Positions 6,355-7,628 of a stretch of DNA of 7,628 nucleotides are shown here, piece after piece. The notes under the pieces were generated by a model. It was given only the letters and a program-made list of their open reading frames with translations. It made no database searches and was not told where the DNA came from. This stretch comes from Marivivens sp. GTDB lineage: Bacteria; Pseudomonadota; Alphaproteobacteria; Rhodobacterales; Rhodobacteraceae. The DNA is taken from positions 1 to 7,628 of the forward strand of contig JAHEBR010000095.1 in the NCBI GenBank assembly GCA_024642185.1. Direction: 5' to 3'. Each line of letters opens with the position of its first letter. Position 1 is the first letter of the stretch. The translations under genes were made by a program, and so were the position numbers.

Positions 6355-6408
6355 AAGGGTCACAAGACGAATGACACGCTGACACGCAGCAAACACACGA
6401 GAAGAAAA

Positions 6409-6624
6409 ATGGCTTTCCTGACTGAGACCCACATCCCCGGTTCGAACCTCTTCGAACGCATCGCCGCCTTCCGCGCCGCCACTGTGGCCCGCGCCGGTCA
6501 GGCCCGCGAATTCCGCCGCGTCTATAACGAGCTTTCGGGCATGAGCGACCGCGACCTCGCCGACATCGGCATCAGCCGCGGCATGATCCGCTCGATCGCC
6601 TACGAGGCCGGCTACGGCAAATAA
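6409..6624 (+). CDS. ccaF1: Small DUF1127 protein (CcaF1-like)
   Basis: This 71-residue basic protein carries the DUF1127 (YjiS-like) signature in its second half: YNELSGMSDRDLADIGISRG at 39-58. In R. sphaeroides the DUF1127 protein CcaF1 is encoded directly upstream of the CcsR sRNAs on one stress-induced transcript and has been reported as an RNA-binding protein affecting RNA processing and turnover. The same neighbourhood is seen here, so orthology is likely though inferred. The first 36 residues (FERIAAFRAA region) look like an amphipathic helix. There is no signal peptide or membrane segment. The ATG at 6409 is chosen because the family starts there, with only a weak purine-rich GAGAAG 4 nt upstream. 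The stop lies 6 nt before the first sRNA hairpin. Confidence 0.88.
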   Translation: MAFLTETHIPGSNLFERIAAFRAATVARAGQAREFRRVYNELSGMSDRDLADIGISRGMIRSIAYEAGYGK

Positions 6625-6630
6625 GAATTC

Positions 6631-6663
6631 CTGAGGCCAATCTCCTCCCTGAAATGGCCTCGG
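6631..6663 (+). ncRNA. CcsR-like hairpin 1
   Basis: CTGAGGCCA pairs with TGGCCTCGG (9 bp, one U-G pair). The 15-nt loop holds CTCCTCCC at 6642-6649. The first C of the full motif is replaced by T. Confidence 0.8.
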
Positions 6664-6668
6664 ACTGA

Positions 6669-6700
6669 ACGACCGGTTTCCTCCTCCCTGAACCGGCCGT
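6669..6700 (+). ncRNA. CcsR-like hairpin 2
   Basis: CCGGTT pairs with AACCGG, and outside one A-C mismatch ACG pairs with CGT. The 12-nt loop holds the full CCTCCTCCC at 6680-6688. Confidence 0.82.
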
Positions 6701-6704
6701 CAAC

Positions 6705-6743
6705 AAGGCGGCGGCGTCACCTCCTCCCAGACGCCGCCGCTTT
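6705..6743 (+). ncRNA. CcsR-like hairpin 3
   Basis: This is one of the two longest stems in the array: AAGGCGGCGGCGT against ACGCCGCCGCTTT, 13 bp with one G-U pair. The 13-nt loop holds CCTCCTCCC at 6720-6728. It ends in only three Ts, so it is unlikely to terminate efficiently. Confidence 0.85.
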
Positions 6744-6751
6744 CCCAGACA

Positions 6752-6780
6752 AGCGGCGCCCCTCCTCCCTGGCGCCTGCT
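6752..6780 (+). ncRNA. CcsR-like hairpin 4
   Basis: GGCGCC pairs with GGCGCC, and AGC pairs with GCT outside a single bulged T. The 10-nt loop is almost entirely the motif CCTCCTCCC (6761-6769). Confidence 0.82.
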
Positions 6781-6785
6781 CAGCG

Positions 6786-6826
6786 AAACGGCGATGCCCC
6801 CTCCCTGGCGTCGCCGTTTTTCTTTT
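6786..6826 (+). terminator. Rho-independent terminator with a degenerate CcsR loop (hairpin 5)
   Basis: AAACGGCGATGCC pairs with GGCGTCGCCGTTT over 13 bp (one U-G pair) and runs into TTTTT, C, TTTT. The 8-nt loop CCCTCCCT is a degenerate version of the array motif. It ends the DUF1127-sRNA transcript and may give the last sRNA its 3' end. Confidence 0.9.
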
Positions 6827-6860
6827 CCCCCATTGCCAGTTCCCGCGACTTGGGCCTTTT

Positions 6861-7472
6861 ATGCGCGCCATGTCGCTTGACCTTCTCCCCGCCCTCATCG
6901 GCTTTGCCTTCGTGACCTCGATCACGCCCGGACCCAACAACATGATGTTGCTGGCCTCGGGGGCAAACTACGGCATCCGCCGCACGATCCCGCATCTTCT
7001 GGGGGTGAGCTGCGGCCACGCCTTCATGATCTTTGTGTTGGGCGCGGGGCTGGTGAAGGTGTTCGAGGCCTTCCCTGTGGTGCTTGTGGGGATGAAGTGG
7101 GTCTCGGTGGCCTACCTCCTCTACCTGTCGTGGAAGATCGCCACCGCCGCGCCGAAATCGCCCGACGCGCCGGAAACCACGGGCAAACCCTTCACCGCGC
7201 TGCAGGCGGCCGCGTTTCAATGGGTCAATCCCAAGGGCTGGTTCATGGCGCTGACCGCGCTCTCGGCCTATACGACCGAGCACACGCTGGCCTCAGTGGC
7301 GCTGGTCTCGGGGGTCTTCTGCCTCGTCAACCTGCCAAGCTGCGCAAGCTGGGTCACGCTGGGCCAGCAAATGCGCCGGTTCCTCACCTCGCCGGCGCGG
7401 CTGAGGGCCTTTAACTGGACAATGGCGGTCTTGCTGGTGCTGACGCTGATCCCGATCCTGCGCGGGCATTAA
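6861..7472 (+). CDS. LysE/RhtB-family amino acid exporter
   Basis: This is an inner-membrane efflux protein of the LysE/RhtB superfamily, which exports amino acids or related small molecules. The substrate cannot be told from sequence. The 203 residues contain the family signature TPGPNNMMLLASGANYG at 22-38 near the end of the first helix. About six membrane segments are visible (about 8-30, 44-66, 70-92, 114-136, 142-166, 183-200). WVNPKGW at 121-127 is typical of the second half. The Met at codon 4 (6870) is an equally good start, since family members usually begin a few residues before LLPAL. Neither Met has a clear Shine-Dalgarno sequence. The gene starts 34 nt after the sRNA terminator with no obvious promoter between. 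Its stop overlaps that of the convergent helicase gene. Confidence 0.9.
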   Translation: MRAMSLDLLPALIGFAFVTSITPGPNNMMLLASGANYGIRRTIPHLLGVSCGHAFMIFVLGAGLVKVFEAFPVVLVGMKWVSVAYLLYLSWKIATAAPKSPDAPETTGKPFTALQAAAFQWVNPKGWFMALTALSAYTTEHTLASVALVSGVFCLVNLPSCASWVTLGQQMRRFLTSPARLRAFNWTMAVLLVLTLIPILRGH

Positions 7473-7628
7473 AACGGAATATCATCCGCCTTCGCGGCCG
7501 GCACAATAAACCCCGCGACGACCTTTTTCACCCCCGCCTTGTCAAAGGCGATCTCGAGCTTGTCGCCTTCGATCCCCACCACCTCGCCATAGCCGAATTT
7601 CTGATGGAACACCCGCTCGCCCTCGGTA
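7469..7628 (-). CDS. uvrD: UvrD/PcrA-type DNA helicase, C-terminal end (truncated by window edge)
   Basis: The last 52 codons of a minus-strand gene were translated by hand and end at TAA (7471-7469). The peptide starts TEGERVFHQKFGYGEVVGIE and continues GDKLEIAFDKAGVKKVVAGF before ending ADDIPF. This is the C-terminal Tudor-like module of superfamily 1 UvrD/PcrA helicases, which unwind DNA in nucleotide excision and mismatch repair and contact RNA polymerase through this module. The helicase core is outside the window, so the choice between UvrD and PcrA naming is arbitrary. The stop codon shares bases with the stop of the convergent exporter gene, and no terminator is visible between them. 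Confidence 0.78.
   Translation of the reverse strand, partial: TEGERVFHQKFGYGEVVGIEGDKLEIAFDKAGVKKVVAGFIVPAAKADDIPF

Larger units (their letters stand above)
6148..6408. other. Divergent promoter region between mrp and the DUF1127 gene
   Basis: No gene lies in these 261 bp. The open frame that extends the small plus-strand gene back to 6163 has no family similarity before the Met at 6409. The part near the small gene (6260-6408) is richer in A and T and contains the inverted repeat at 6290-6306 and the heat-shock-like promoter at 6326-6354. A second promoter-like sequence, TTGAAA at 6269-6274 followed by CATATG at 6288, is also present. For mrp no convincing promoter was found. Confidence 0.6.
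6631..6826 (+). ncRNA. ccsR: CcsR / cuckoo-type sRNA array in the 3' region of the DUF1127 transcript
   Basis: Five consecutive hairpins follow the DUF1127 stop codon with only short spacers. The stems are unrelated in sequence, but the loops share CTCCTCCC or CCTCCTCCC (four full copies, one degenerate). This is the hallmark of the CcsR sRNAs of R. sphaeroides and of the cuckoo RNA family, whose loops mimic the anti-Shine-Dalgarno of 16S rRNA. In R. sphaeroides they are released from the joint mRNA, respond to oxidative and other stress, and affect C1 metabolism and pyruvate dehydrogenase. How many mature RNAs are cut here (one per hairpin or pairs of hairpins) cannot be told from sequence. 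Conserved loops on freely changing stems argue for selection on the exposed motif. Confidence 0.88.

Noticed and set aside
6163..6408. Upstream extension of the DUF1127 reading frame
   Set aside because: DUF1127 proteins are short and begin near the Met at 6409. The extension covers the proposed promoter and has no family-like sequence.
6641..6806. Repeated CCTCCTCCC motif as a CRISPR or direct-repeat array
   Set aside because: The repeats are only 8-9 nt, always sit in hairpin loops, and the intervals are self-complementary stems rather than spacers.
6572..7283. Minus-strand open frames (6572-6943 and 6780-7283)
   Set aside because: They cross the sRNA hairpins and the exporter gene antisense, with low-complexity Arg/Gly/His-rich translations.

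Overview
This is a GC-rich alphaproteobacterial chromosome segment. Protein sequences, gene order and two small-RNA loci all point to the Rhodobacterales (Rhodobacteraceae). No mobile element, tRNA, rRNA or CRISPR array is visible.

Layout. Positions 1-4465 (minus strand) hold the start of the division and cell wall (dcw) cluster, read right to left: mraZ, rsmH, ftsL, ftsI, and the first 280 codons of murE, which runs off the left edge. The genes are almost contiguous: a 3-nt gap, two ATGA overlaps and a 14-nt gap. The last part of ftsL carries a hairpin that would cover the ftsI ribosome binding site. Positions 4466-5052 form a long intergenic region, AT-rich in its middle. Next to mraZ, on its coding strand, is a strong intrinsic-terminator-like hairpin with a T-rich tail, only 38 nt before the mraZ start codon. 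This is the architecture described in Rhodobacter sphaeroides, where the long mraZ leader is mostly terminated early and yields the abundant sRNA UpsM. The far end of the intergenic region holds the terminator of mrp. Positions 5053-6147 (minus) encode the Fe-S carrier ATPase Mrp/ApbC, with an unusual His/Gly/Gln linker.

Divergent from mrp is a small DUF1127 gene (6409-6624, plus). It is followed directly by four hairpins that display CUCCUCCC or CCUCCUCCC in their loops and by a fifth hairpin that is a Rho-independent terminator with a degenerate copy of the motif. This matches the CcaF1-CcsR locus of R. sphaeroides (also called cuckoo RNAs), a stress-induced mRNA whose 3' part gives rise to anti-Shine-Dalgarno-like sRNAs. 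A heat-shock-sigma-like promoter can be proposed upstream. After the terminator comes a LysE/RhtB-family exporter (plus), whose stop codon overlaps that of a convergent UvrD/PcrA helicase gene running off the right edge.

The window therefore combines an ordinary dcw start with two RNA-based regulatory loci: the attenuated UpsM leader controlling the division cluster, and the DUF1127-CcsR stress locus. Both are assigned by architecture and by recall of the R. sphaeroides literature, not by database search. A link between them is speculative, but the ftsI Shine-Dalgarno sequence is perfectly complementary over 8 nt to the CcsR loop motif.
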